From the NCBI GenBank assembly GCA_942493345.1, contig OW818695.1:434001-498000 (forward strand): a DNA stretch of 64,000 bases, given 5' to 3'. Origin of the DNA: GWE2-42-39 sp942493345 (GTDB taxonomy: Bacteria; Bacteroidota; Bacteroidia; Bacteroidales; Prolixibacteraceae). The position numbers and the translations under genes are program-made. The notes under the pieces are model-generated. The model was given only the letters and a program-made list of their open reading frames with translations, did not search any database and was not told the origin of the DNA. Shown one piece after another: positions 42,843 through 51,796 of the stretch (within the stretch, counting starts at the first letter, position 1; each line of letters starts with the position of its first letter).

Positions 42843-42974
42843 TTATAACAAAAAATATATGATAATTGCCGTTTCCGTGCAGATTGCGGAGTTCACAACC
42901 CGCAACAACCTTTGTGCGGCTCGACAGGAAAGTTCTCCGCAATCGGCAACTACATATATTTCCGTACGTTGTAA
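42843..42974 (+). repeat. attC-like site 30 (family B variant)
   Basis: Left box TTATAAC (TTATAAACA/TGTTTATAA, 9 bp), right box GTTGTAA. Inner stem ATATATG/CATATAT and arm ATTGCCG/CGGCAA differ from other B sites but still pair. Confidence 0.8.
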
Positions 42975-42992
42975 GCAATAAATAAACGAACA

Positions 42993-44495
42993 TTGACACA
43001 TAGAGCCCATAATTCAACCTTTCCAGAGAAACTCATATTATCTGGAAAATCTTATCAAGGACCAACAGAACTGTATCGGTCTGTTAGACCTGAACCCAAT
43101 ATTTCTATGAATACATTTATGGGGCGCATAAGAAAATTAAATTTAATGGATAAACTAGAGGAGCAATTTATAAAAGAAGCTCTCTACATGCCTGTTAAAG
43201 AATTTATGGAAAAATATTCGGTTCGGAAGTCTTTTGTTAATGTTGAAGGTCAAGAAATAGAGTTGGCAGACTATTATGAAAAACATAGAGAGAAAGCCAA
43301 TGTTGATTACCCTACCTTCAGGTCTAGGCTCAAGAACTCTAAAAACATCAATACTTTAGACTCAGAAGTCCTACTCCAAGCACTCACTCTTACTTATGAA
43401 AAGTGGATAACTTTTTATGGTGGTGGTAGACATAGGTCATTTGTTTATATGGGTGATTTATATCCTCAACACTCAGGAAAGAGATTTCATGGCATTAGTG
43501 CATTCCTTAGAGTAATTGGTCGTTATATTGACAAATCAACAATCTGGAGTAGATTAAAATTGGGTTGGGATATTGATTCTGCTTTAAGTATTCCCGTTGA
43601 CTTTCATACAGTACGCTTTGGTAGAATATATAAAGTTACCCGTTTATCTACTGGTCAAATATACATCGGTCTTACTCTATCTAGTATAGAACAACGTTGG
43701 GCTTTTCATTTATCAGCAGCAAGGAGAAACGCAGGGACAAAATTTGCACAAGCTATTAGAGATGACGGTCAGGAAGGTTTTCATTTAGAGGTATTGGAGG
43801 ACAATATTGATACCCCATTAAAACTAAAGGAAAGAGAAACATATTGGGTAGAAAAATTGGACTCACGTGGACTAAATGGTCTTAATACTGCTCCTGCCGG
43901 AGCAATTGGTAGTTCAAAAGGTGTTCCTGTCATTTTTGAAAATGAATCCTTTGAGTCGATAAAGGAAGCAGCTCACGTATTAGGGAAACGTAATGGTATA
44001 CCTTCCTTTACCGTTGAGAGATGTTTACGCAATGGACTCGAACTACCCAAAAAGACTCGAAAAAACAGCAATCACAGCGAGGCAGGTACAAATCTTTTCA
44101 GACGTTGGCTTGCACTCAAAAAGAGACATTTTAATGACATTGACATAAAATGGAGAGACAACTACGATATATTCAAAAAAGATGTTGGTCTGATGCCGAA
44201 AGAAGGCTTGAGATTAATTCGAATTAATTCAGAAAAGCCTTGGGGTCCTGGAAACTGGCACTGGGGAAATGATACTGAATTTGTTCAGTCTATTCATGGA
44301 AAGCCGATTTCAGTACATGGACAGACTTATCCTTCAATAAAAGCTCTTGCTGATGCTTTTAGCATTGGATATTCCACACTCAAGAACAGAATTAATGTTC
44401 AGAATTTGCGTCCAGAAGATGCTGTAGTTCTACCTCTTGGACCTACTAACGGAAAAAATAGAAAGACGTTCAAAAATGAAAAGAGTCAGTATTAA
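42993..44495 (+). CDS. Large GIY-YIG endonuclease-like protein
   Basis: About 500 residues if started at TTG 42993; the first ATG is about 40 codons later, so the start is uncertain. A middle GIY-YIG domain is seen: GRIYKVTRLSTGQIYIGLT (about 208-226) with Arg at QRWAFH and Glu at KERETYWVE. It is followed by a NUMOD-like stretch (IFENESFESIKEAAHVLG, about 309-326; repeated as HGQTYPSIKALADAFSIG near 445). This arrangement is typical of homing endonucleases and related phage nucleases. Sole gene of its cassette. Confidence 0.78.
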   Translation: MTHRAHNSTFPEKLILSGKSYQGPTELYRSVRPEPNISMNTFMGRIRKLNLMDKLEEQFIKEALYMPVKEFMEKYSVRKSFVNVEGQEIELADYYEKHREKANVDYPTFRSRLKNSKNINTLDSEVLLQALTLTYEKWITFYGGGRHRSFVYMGDLYPQHSGKRFHGISAFLRVIGRYIDKSTIWSRLKLGWDIDSALSIPVDFHTVRFGRIYKVTRLSTGQIYIGLTLSSIEQRWAFHLSAARRNAGTKFAQAIRDDGQEGFHLEVLEDNIDTPLKLKERETYWVEKLDSRGLNGLNTAPAGAIGSSKGVPVIFENESFESIKEAAHVLGKRNGIPSFTVERCLRNGLELPKKTRKNSNHSEAGTNLFRRWLALKKRHFNDIDIKWRDNYDIFKKDVGLMPKEGLRLIRINSEKPWGPGNWHWGNDTEFVQSIHGKPISVHGQTYPSIKALADAFSIGYSTLKNRINVQNLRPEDAVVLPLGPTNGKNRKTFKNEKSQY

Positions 44496-44521
44496 GAGGT
44501 TTGTAAGTATAAATTTACTGC

Positions 44522-44651
44522 TTACAACTTCAGCTACCCTCAAGCCGGGTTTCGGTGCTTCGTTGACAGGAAAATAGTATTTTGAAAGGCAGCTCTTCGT
44601 GGGAAGTTCACCGGTTCACTCCCGTCCTGCGTGTAGCTTCCTACGTTATAG
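44522..44651 (+). repeat. attC-like site 31 (family C)
   Basis: Left box TTACAAC (TTGTAAGCA/GCTTACAA), right box GTTATAG. Confidence 0.85.
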
Positions 44652-44698
44652 CCAATGTTAGACTGCCGCAATAGAATCGTTATATAATAAATTGAGTA

Positions 44699-45154
44699 AT
44701 GGCTAATTTGACAGACATAAAGTTCAATTTTCTTAAATCGACACTAATTTTCGCATTAGTTGGACTGTTTATTCCTGGCTTTACAGCAATTGGACTGTTA
44801 GGTCTACAAATGCTATTTAGTAGTTTTGGAGTCGACTGTGAGACCGCGTGGACAGTCATTTGGAGTTTTACAATTTTGGGTGCCATAATTTTACCAATTG
44901 TATTTACTGGACACATCAGAATTATCAATCGAGACAAGTTAAAATCGTTGAAAACGAAGTTGATCCTTTTCAACTTATTTGAATATATCTTTATCCAAGC
45001 CGGACTTGCTACTTTGTTCACAAATGGACACACTCTTTGTTCTGTTGGAGATGGACAGAATGGACTTGAGTTTGCTTTTACGGCATGGTTATCATTACCA
45101 ATTCTAATTCTTTTGAGTTATATGTTTGGTAAATTATCAAGGTATGAGAAATAG
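44699..45154 (+). CDS. Four-TM membrane protein of unknown function
   Basis: 151 residues with hydrophobic segments at about 14-40, 50-68, 82-104 and 125-143. No recognised motif. ATG 44699. Sole gene of its cassette. Confidence 0.72.
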   Translation: MANLTDIKFNFLKSTLIFALVGLFIPGFTAIGLLGLQMLFSSFGVDCETAWTVIWSFTILGAIILPIVFTGHIRIINRDKLKSLKTKLILFNLFEYIFIQAGLATLFTNGHTLCSVGDGQNGLEFAFTAWLSLPILILLSYMFGKLSRYEK

Positions 45155-45186
45155 GAAGAAATATTCGGATTGGAACGGAACACTGG

Positions 45187-45316
45187 CTATAACTTCAGCT
45201 ACCCGTCAAGTGCGGCAGCAGTGGTTTTCGGTGGGCATCTTTCCGCTCGGTCGGCTTTTCGGCTTGACAGGAAATCGCCCGCAATCCGCCCCTGCGTGTA
45301 GCTTCCTACGTTATGC
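45187..45316 (+). repeat. attC-like site 32 (family A)
   Basis: Left box CTATAAC (TTATAGCCA/TGGCTATAA, 9 bp), right box GTTATGC. Confidence 0.85.
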
Positions 45317-45334
45317 CTTATTATAAATGCGACA

Positions 45335-46066
45335 ATGACACGACAACTGATAACATACTTGACTATACTACTCTCCGTTTGCGGACAGAATTTGCAATCG
45401 GCGAATACTGTTTTGGTTGAGAATAGAAAAGTAGCTATCGACAGTTTACAAACGTTTTCAATTACCAATGCCACCACAGACGATTTTAATAACGCTAAGA
45501 GGGCGTATATTGAGAAAACGCATTTTGACACAACAACTTATAAGAAAGTAAATGGAGTAATTAAATTGCCCGTTGAAAGAATGTGGAACCCGTTTGTAAT
45601 ATTCAAAGACACTTTACAAAATACAGACGAGTTAGATATTAAAGAATACCATTACTTGGGACAGTTTGAGAAAATCGGATTCTACATTGTTGGAGCTGGG
45701 TTATATGAATATTCAGAATGCTATTTAATTGACAAAAAAACAGGTATAAAAACAACAATTTGGAATACTCCATCAATTTCACCAAACGACAAATTTATAG
45801 CCAATTTATCAATGGAATATGGATTTGATGGAATACCAAACGGCGTTCAAATTTGGCGAGTAGATAGACACGAAAATAATCAGAGTGAACCAATCTCAAT
45901 TTCAAAGTATTTGGAACTGGACCAGCAAATTTGGGTGCCTGTCGACTTTGTTTGGGAAACAGACAGGTCTCTAATTATGAAAGTTGCTGACATAGACAAA
46001 TATATGAACGAGAATGGACGGACAAATGATAGCGACTTTTACTTTTTAAGAGTGAGAATAAAATGA
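45335..46066 (+). CDS. Secreted protein of unknown function
   Basis: 243 residues with a signal peptide (about 1-23; LITYLTILLSVCGQ, possibly a lipoprotein Cys at 16). The mature domain is beta-rich, with FYIVGAGLYEYSECYLIDKKTG and QIWVPVDFVWETDRSLI, reminiscent of beta-propeller blades but too short for a full propeller. Sole gene of its cassette. Confidence 0.72.
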   Translation: MTRQLITYLTILLSVCGQNLQSANTVLVENRKVAIDSLQTFSITNATTDDFNNAKRAYIEKTHFDTTTYKKVNGVIKLPVERMWNPFVIFKDTLQNTDELDIKEYHYLGQFEKIGFYIVGAGLYEYSECYLIDKKTGIKTTIWNTPSISPNDKFIANLSMEYGFDGIPNGVQIWRVDRHENNQSEPISISKYLELDQQIWVPVDFVWETDRSLIMKVADIDKYMNENGRTNDSDFYFLRVRIK

Positions 46067-46085
46067 CAACAGAAAGAATAACAAG

Positions 46086-46215
46086 GCATAACTTCAGCTA
46101 CCCGTCAAGTGCGGCAGCAGTGGTTTTCGGTGGGCATCTTTCCGCCCGGGCTGCTTTTCGGCTCGACGGGAAATCGCCCGCAATCCGCCCCTGCGTGTAG
46201 CTTCCTACGTTATAG
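46086..46215 (+). repeat. attC-like site 33 (family A)
   Basis: Left box GCATAAC (TTATGCCTT/AAGGCATAA, 9 bp), right box GTTATAG. Confidence 0.85.
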
Positions 46216-46512
46216 GGCAGTTTATCGCAGTTGAAAGGTCTTTAGGTTTTAACCAATTATTTGGTTCCTGTTACCTGAAATTGCATCAGAACCAGAATCG
46301 GAGAAGTGCAGTTTGAAAAGCGCCGAAAAGTCGCTTCTTGAAACGCAATCGGTACTTGACAAAGACGCGCTTTTCGAAACGTAGTTGAGAACTTTTTGAA
46401 ACGGCGCCGTTGTTTGATTGGAATGAGCTTTTGGACTGGTAGCTGAAAAGTAATTTATTGAAACAGTTTTGCTGAAAATTTGGGAAGTCTTTTTGATGAA
46501 CAAGAAACCGCC
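46216..46512. other. Gene-less cassette
   Basis: About 300 bp, no gene. Related to the first degenerate cassette at 411-706 at both ends. Minus frame 46249-46605 crosses into the attC and has no protein character. Confidence 0.55.
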
Positions 46513-46644
46513 CAATAACAGCAAGCTACCCGCAAATGCGGCAAAGTCGGTATTCGGTCGGCGTCTTTTCGCTCGATTTCCTTGTCCTGCCGGACAGGAA
46601 ATCACCCGTAATCCGCCTCTGCGTGTAGCTGCGAAACGTTATGC
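46513..46644 (+). repeat. attC-like site 34 (family D, single copy)
   Basis: Left box CAATAAC, right box GTTATGC. Inner stem AGCTAC/GTAGCT as in family A, but spacers read AGCA and TGCGAAAC and the arm is distinct (TCCTGCCGGACAGG hairpin). Confidence 0.8.
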
Positions 46645-46661
46645 ACCAAAATAAATGCGCC

Positions 46662-47447
46662 ATGCAGACAGTAATATGTGATACAAACATTTGGTACGAT
46701 CTTGCTGAGAATAGAAAAGATATAGATCGATTAAGTGGGGTTGAATTAATTGCGACATCTGTAAATATTACAGAAATAGCTTCAGCTCCATATTTAGTAA
46801 GCGATATTGGACTTATAGCTAGAACTGCCAATGCTATGCATAAATACAATCATAAAGTTGTAATTTCAAATCCAATGGAATATTTGATCTCACTATTTCA
46901 CTGGGAATACGAACCGAACACCGTTACAGAGTTGAGATTACTAGAAGGTTTCAACACGCTCATGGACATGGATTTTAATGATATTCCTGCGCAAAATATA
47001 GTTGATACTGAGAGACAAATAAAAGAAGTTCTGGACTCGCAAAATGAACTTGCAAGTAGAATTAATAATGGTCTGCAAAAAATTAGACAGAACATTAAAA
47101 GACAAGAGGGAAAAGCGAAATATCGCAAAATAGATTTTATTGACAAGTGGAAAGAATATTTTTCGGAATTAGTTTTAGAATATAGTAAACAACATTGCGA
47201 CAAGGAATACAAGTTGGATATTAATGACAAAGCATGGGACCAACTTGAATTCTTTCTTTATACTTGGGAATACTATTTTAAAAATAATCTCGAAATTGGA
47301 AATTGGAAGTTTGACAAAAATGACTGGGGTGATTTATTTAATTTGGTATATGTATGTCCAGGCTATAAATATTGGACATCTGAACTCAAATGGAATCGAA
47401 TTTTTGACAGTAATGAAAGGTTGAAAAAATATAATTTCAGTGCATAA
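46662..47447 (+). CDS. PIN-like nuclease domain protein
   Basis: 261 residues from ATG 46662; the ATG at 46641 lies in the attC box. VICDTNIWYDLAE (about 4-16) holds the first catalytic Asp of PIN domains, NITEIA (about 40-45) the following Glu, and NDWGDLFNLVYV (about 226-237) the later Asp cluster. The large helical insertion (about 90-210) is more than in VapC toxins, so this is a stand-alone PIN-like RNase. The TAA stop lies in the left box of attC 35. Confidence 0.7.
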   Translation: MQTVICDTNIWYDLAENRKDIDRLSGVELIATSVNITEIASAPYLVSDIGLIARTANAMHKYNHKVVISNPMEYLISLFHWEYEPNTVTELRLLEGFNTLMDMDFNDIPAQNIVDTERQIKEVLDSQNELASRINNGLQKIRQNIKRQEGKAKYRKIDFIDKWKEYFSELVLEYSKQHCDKEYKLDINDKAWDQLEFFLYTWEYYFKNNLEIGNWKFDKNDWGDLFNLVYVCPGYKYWTSELKWNRIFDSNERLKKYNFSA

Positions 47448-47571
47448 CTTCAGCTACCCGTCAAGCGCGGCAGCAGTGGTTTTCGGTGTGCATCTTTCCG
47501 CCCAAGCTGTATTTCGGCTTGACAGGAAATCGCCCGCAATCCGCCCCTGCGTGTAGCTTCCTACGTTATGG
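47442..47571 (+). repeat. attC-like site 35 (family A)
   Basis: Left box GCATAAC (TTATGCAC/GTGCATAA) supplies the stop of the PIN-like gene. Right box GTTATGG. Confidence 0.85.
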
Positions 47572-47591
47572 GCAAGGTTAATTGCAGAACT

Positions 47592-48407
47592 ATGAGACGA
47601 ATTGACTTTATATTTATCCTATTGTTACTGACAGTTCCTGTTAGGAGCTTTGCAACTGCACAGGCTCCAGACATACTAATTTATAAAGGAGACACACTTT
47701 CAATATTTGCGAATCCTCTTGAACTGCTATATGACAATGACTCCATAAGACCAAAATACTTTGGAGAGAAAGAAGCTTGTATTACTACAGCTTGTTGGAG
47801 AGCATACCAAGCAGAGTGGACAATCGTTGACAATGACCTTTACTTGACAGGAATTTATAGTTGTTGCTACTATGAAGACAGCATTAAAGCTGACCTTAGC
47901 AAATTGTTTGGAGATAAATATATTAATGGAAAAGTTAAAGCAGATTGGGTTACAGCAAAAATCATTGCACCACAAGGCAAGCTACTATATTATATTCATG
48001 ATGCATATGCTTCTATCTATGAGAAAGAATTAGAATTGAATTTCATCAAAGGACAACTTGCAGGAACGAACATTTATGACAATTCAAAAACCAGACAGTC
48101 TGCTTATAGTCAAGACTCAAAAAAATTAAAGGAATGTATTTACAAAAATATTAATTGGTCAGTGGTGCCAAGTTTAGACGATAAAATCATAAAGTTGTTT
48201 GTTCAATTCTCTGCAAATGAAAGTGGAGTCGTTGACAGTGCTAAAATAGTTAGAGGTAATGAAAGTGGACTCAACGAAGAAGCTTTAAGAGTGGTCAAGA
48301 ATATTCCGGATTGGGATGTTTTTTACGTACATGGAGTACTACAGAGAAGAACGTGGACTATTCCAATTGTATTTAGCGAAGAGAATAGAAAAAAATATAG
48401 CCAATGA
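47592..48407 (+). CDS. Secreted protein with TonB C-terminal-like domain
   Basis: 271 residues from ATG 47592, where a signal peptide begins (FIFILLLLTVPVRSFA). The C-terminal part (VQFSANESGVVDSAKIVRG... LNEEALRVVKNIPDW... RRTWTIPIVF, about 205-265) resembles the TonB C-terminal fold often found at the end of Bacteroidota periplasmic proteins. Sole gene of its cassette. Confidence 0.72.
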   Translation: MRRIDFIFILLLLTVPVRSFATAQAPDILIYKGDTLSIFANPLELLYDNDSIRPKYFGEKEACITTACWRAYQAEWTIVDNDLYLTGIYSCCYYEDSIKADLSKLFGDKYINGKVKADWVTAKIIAPQGKLLYYIHDAYASIYEKELELNFIKGQLAGTNIYDNSKTRQSAYSQDSKKLKECIYKNINWSVVPSLDDKIIKLFVQFSANESGVVDSAKIVRGNESGLNEEALRVVKNIPDWDVFYVHGVLQRRTWTIPIVFSEENRKKYSQ

Positions 48408-48435
48408 AAAAGATTCTAAGGACAAAGAACCCAGC

Positions 48436-48565
48436 CCATAACATCAGCTACCCGTCAAGTGCGGCAGCGGTGGTTTTCGGTGGGCATCTTTCCGCTCAAG
48501 CAGCTTTTCTGCTTGACAGGAAATCGCCCGCAATCCGCCCCTGCGTGTAGCTTCCTACGTTAGGT
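48436..48565 (+). repeat. attC-like site 36 (family A)
   Basis: Left box CCATAAC (TTATGGGC/GCCCATAA), right box GTTAGGT, opening large defence cassette 3 with the same bases as large cassette 2. Confidence 0.85.
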
Positions 48566-48826
48566 GCAAGCCAAACGCCGCTTTGTGACACTTTATCACT
48601 GACTTGACAATGACTGAAAATAAAAATAGAGTTTGGATTAATGCTTTTGGAAACCTCTTTGCAAGGGGTTTTATTTTTTTTTACCCCACGCGCATTGCGC
48701 CTTTTGGGCGCATTAGGGAACGCTCCTATCAACAGCCCCCGCACATTGCAGCACATTTGCAAGCCCCCACAAGCCAACGCTCGAAAACCAAAGGCTTGCA
48801 AAAGAGCTGCAATTTTGCCCCCGCAC
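48560..48826 (+). repeat. Conserved left end of large defence cassettes, copy 2
   Basis: About 90% or more identical to 14584-14850, including GCGCATTGCGCC, GGGCGCATTAGGGA and hairpin copy 5. Divergence begins after GCCCCCGCACC. Confidence 0.75.
48746..48812. repeat. ACAT/AAGA hairpin element, copy 5
   Basis: Outer stem TTGCAGC/GCTGCAA (48746-48752, 48806-48812), ACAT (48753-48756) opposite AAGA (48802-48805), inner stem TTGCAAGCC/GGCTTGCAA (48757-48765, 48793-48801), perfectly paired. Flanked both sides by GCCCCCGCAC. Confidence 0.75.
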
Positions 48827-48848
48827 CTGCGCGAATTTGTTACTTTTG
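48814..48848 (+). promoter_or_regulatory. Predicted promoter of the second hsd locus
   Basis: TTTG at 48814-48817 and TACTTTTG at 48841-48848 (TAnnTTTG), 23 bp apart and 33 bp before the hsdM start. Confidence 0.5.
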
Positions 48849-48881
48849 ATCCCTAATGTAAAATTAAAGAGATTTAAATAA

Positions 48882-50468
48882 ATGAGTGAAGACCAAAAAA
48901 GAATATTAGAACAACAACTCTGGAATATAGCCAATACCCTAAGAGGCAAAATGAATGCGGACGAATTCCGTGATTATATTCTAGGCTTTATTTTCTATAA
49001 ATATTTGAGTGAGAAAATGGAGATTTTCGCAAATGAAATTTTGAAACAAGACAAAATCAAGTTTCGTGAAATTACTCCTAAAATGCCAGAAGCAAAAGAA
49101 TATCTTGAAGCTATCAAAGAAGAAGCTTTGGAAAAATTAGGATATTTTCTAAAACCCGAAGAATTATTTGGAGAGGTTGCTAAACGTGGAAACGGCGGCA
49201 ATGCCGAAGCGAATTTACTTGATGAAAGCAAAACGAATTTTATACTTGAAGACTTACAAAAAATTCTGATTAATATTCAGTTGAGTACAATGGGTACTGA
49301 CAGCGAAGAGGACTTCGATAACCTCTTTGAAGATATGGACTTAAACAGTACAAAACTTGGAAAAACCCCCGAAACAAGAAATGTAATTATTGCAAAGGTG
49401 CTGGCTCACCTCGACAAAATTGATTTCAAATTGCAAAGTACCGAATTAGACGTACTTGGCGATGCTTACGAATATCTTATTGGCCAGTTTGCCAGTGGTG
49501 CAGGGAAAAAGGCAGGTGAATTTTATACTCCACAAGAAGTTTCTAAAATACTTGCCAAAATAGTAACTACAGGTAAACAGAAGCTAAAAACGGTTTACGA
49601 TCCTACTTGCGGTTCGGGTTCACTATTGTTACGTGTGGCTAAAGAAGTTAAAGAGATAAACAACTTTTACGGACAGGAAATGAACCGTACTACATACAAT
49701 CTTGCCCGAATGAATATGATTTTGCATGGAGTACACCATCGCAAATTCGACATTAAGCAAGAAGACACGTTGGAGCGTCCTCAACATATTGAGATGCAGT
49801 TTGAAGCCATAGTAGCTAATCCGCCATTTTCGGCACAATGGAGTGCAAACCCATTATTCACCAGCGACGACCGTTTCTCTCAATACGGAAAGTTAGCGCC
49901 TGCGAGTAAAGCCGACTATGCTTTCGTGCAACACATGATTTACCATTTGGCTGAGAATGGAACAATGGCAATTGTGTTGCCCCACGGCGCTTTGTTCCGT
50001 GGTGGAGCAGAACAACATATACGACGGTTTTTGATCGAAAACAAAAATTTTCTGGATGCCGTAATTGGTTTACCTGCCAATATATTCTATGGTACAAGCA
50101 TACCAACCTGTATTCTGGTTTTTAAGAAGTGCCGTGAAAATCCCGATGAAATTCTGTTTATTGATGCCAGCAACGCATACGAAAAAATCAAAACACAAAA
50201 TGTATTGCGCGACGAACATATCAATAAAATTATTGACACTTATCGCGACCGTTCAGAAATAGAAAAGTATAGTAAAAGAGCAACACTTGAAGAAGTTGCA
50301 AGCAACGATTACAATCTGAATATACCCCGCTATGTAGATACTTTTGAGGAGGAAGAAGAAATTGACATTTATGCCGTTATGCATGAAATAAAGGAACTGG
50401 AAAGCAAACGGGCTAAGTTGGATAAGGAAATTGAAGTCTATTTACAAGAATTAGGATTGGTATTTTAA
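48882..50468 (+). CDS. hsdM: Type I methyltransferase subunit M, second locus
   Basis: 528 residues. N-terminal helical domain (LEQQLWNIANTLRGKMNADE), GEFYTPQEV (about 207-215), SAM motif DPTCGSGS (about 232-239), catalytic NPPFSA (about 310-315). It belongs to a different HsdM group from the one at 17300, with an EcoR124-like opening. Followed by a small remnant ORF and then hsdS. Confidence 0.92.
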   Translation: MSEDQKRILEQQLWNIANTLRGKMNADEFRDYILGFIFYKYLSEKMEIFANEILKQDKIKFREITPKMPEAKEYLEAIKEEALEKLGYFLKPEELFGEVAKRGNGGNAEANLLDESKTNFILEDLQKILINIQLSTMGTDSEEDFDNLFEDMDLNSTKLGKTPETRNVIIAKVLAHLDKIDFKLQSTELDVLGDAYEYLIGQFASGAGKKAGEFYTPQEVSKILAKIVTTGKQKLKTVYDPTCGSGSLLLRVAKEVKEINNFYGQEMNRTTYNLARMNMILHGVHHRKFDIKQEDTLERPQHIEMQFEAIVANPPFSAQWSANPLFTSDDRFSQYGKLAPASKADYAFVQHMIYHLAENGTMAIVLPHGALFRGGAEQHIRRFLIENKNFLDAVIGLPANIFYGTSIPTCILVFKKCRENPDEILFIDASNAYEKIKTQNVLRDEHINKIIDTYRDRSEIEKYSKRATLEEVASNDYNLNIPRYVDTFEEEEEIDIYAVMHEIKELESKRAKLDKEIEVYLQELGLVF

Positions 50469-50487
50469 CATGAAAATTTACTGAACC

Positions 50488-50616
50488 ATGAAAACAGTAG
50501 AAATAAAACAACTGTTTGACCAATTTAACGCCGCTGCCACCGAACTTAAAGTTATAAATTGTTGGAGCGTGAGAGAACTGCAAACTTTGACTTTTTTTAT
50601 CTTCAATGTTTGGTAG
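50488..50616 (+). pseudogene. Truncated DinD-like fragment between hsdM and hsdS
   Basis: A 42-codon frame (MKTVEIKQLFDQFNAAATEL, then KVINCWSVRELQTL) ending TAG. The CWSVRELQ part resembles the 'YWSARELQ' start of DinD-like proteins, which commonly sit in type I R-M operons. Too short to be whole. Interpreted as a remnant; the resemblance is brief. Confidence 0.4.
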
Positions 50617-50640
50617 AATAACACAAAACAATCGAGAATA

Positions 50641-51795
50641 ATGAATAAAAGATCAACAATGGGCAATGTTCCAAATTTGAGATTCCCGGGATTTGAAGGG
50701 GAGTGGGAAGAAACGAAATTAGGGAAGATTGCAGATATTTACGATGGAACGCACCAAACCCCTAAATATGTAAATAATGGTGTGAAATTTGTAAGTGTGG
50801 AGAATATCAATAATTTAGATAGTACGAATAAATTTATTACTACAGAGGATTTTGAAACGGAATACAAAATAAAACCTAGAACAGGAGATATTCTTATGAC
50901 AAGAATAACTGCTGGAATTATAGGTGCAACTGCTATTGTTCAAAATGATGACCCTTTGGCCTACTATGTAAGCCTGGCATTGATTAGGATAAAAGATAGA
51001 ACTAATGTTCAATTCCTTGCACAAAGAATAGAAACAGATAAATTTAAACACGAACTCCATAAAAGAATTATTCATGTCGCTTTCCCTAAAAAAATCAATT
51101 TGGGGGATATTCAAGATTGTATCGTCTCTATTCCATCTCTTTTAGAACAGAATAAAATAGCTTCATTCCTTTCTTTAATTGATAAGCGAATCCAAGCCCA
51201 AATCAAAATAATTCAATGTTTGGAAACCTCAATGCAAGGTCTCAGGGAAAAACTATTCAAACGAAAAATAAAGTTTAAGGATGAGAGCGGAAAGGACTTT
51301 CCGAATTGGGAAGTGAAACCGTTAGGAAAGATTTTAACTATAGGAAATGGAAAGGATTACAAACATTTAGGCAGAGGTGATATTCCTGTGTTTGGGACAG
51401 GAGGATTGATGACTTATGTTGATTCATTTCTTTACAATGGGGAAACTATTTGTATTGGAAGAAAAGGAACAATTGACAAACCAATGTATTATCAAGGAAA
51501 AATTTGGACTGTAGATACTCTGTTTTATACTCATTCGTTTTTGTATTGTGTACCAAAATTTATCTTTTACATTTTTCAGTCGATAAATTGGATAGAATAT
51601 AACGAAGCATCAGGTGTTCCAAGTTTATCAAAAAGCACTATTGAGAAAATTCCGTTACTCATTCCATCACTTGCCGAGCAAACTCCCATTGCCAATTTCC
51701 TCTCTTTCGTTGACGAAAAAATCGAAGCAGAAAAGAAAATATTGGAACAATATAAAAATCAGAAAAAATATTTATTACGGAATATGTTTGTGTAG
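50641..51795 (+). CDS. hsdS: Type I specificity subunit S, expressed copy
   Basis: 384 residues: two target-recognition domains (about 25-165 and 225-345) with helical spacers (LEQNKIASFLSLIDKRIQAQ and the C-terminal EKKILEQYKNQKKYLLRNMFV region). It has its own ATG and lies in the hsdM orientation, so it is the expressed copy. Codons 10-20 fall within a 32-bp sequence repeated in inverted orientation at the start of the second hsdS, so inversion would exchange everything after about residue 20. Confidence 0.9.
   Translation: MNKRSTMGNVPNLRFPGFEGEWEETKLGKIADIYDGTHQTPKYVNNGVKFVSVENINNLDSTNKFITTEDFETEYKIKPRTGDILMTRITAGIIGATAIVQNDDPLAYYVSLALIRIKDRTNVQFLAQRIETDKFKHELHKRIIHVAFPKKINLGDIQDCIVSIPSLLEQNKIASFLSLIDKRIQAQIKIIQCLETSMQGLREKLFKRKIKFKDESGKDFPNWEVKPLGKILTIGNGKDYKHLGRGDIPVFGTGGLMTYVDSFLYNGETICIGRKGTIDKPMYYQGKIWTVDTLFYTHSFLYCVPKFIFYIFQSINWIEYNEASGVPSLSKSTIEKIPLLIPSLAEQTPIANFLSFVDEKIEAEKKILEQYKNQKKYLLRNMFV
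50668..50699 (+). repeat. hsdS inversion repeat, left copy
   Basis: 32 bp identical in inverted orientation to 53920-53951, extending to about 45 bp with two mismatches (GTGGGAAGAA beyond). Centre GATTCCCGGGATTT is nearly palindromic, as for a tyrosine-recombinase site. Confidence 0.85.
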
Positions 51796-51796
51796 C

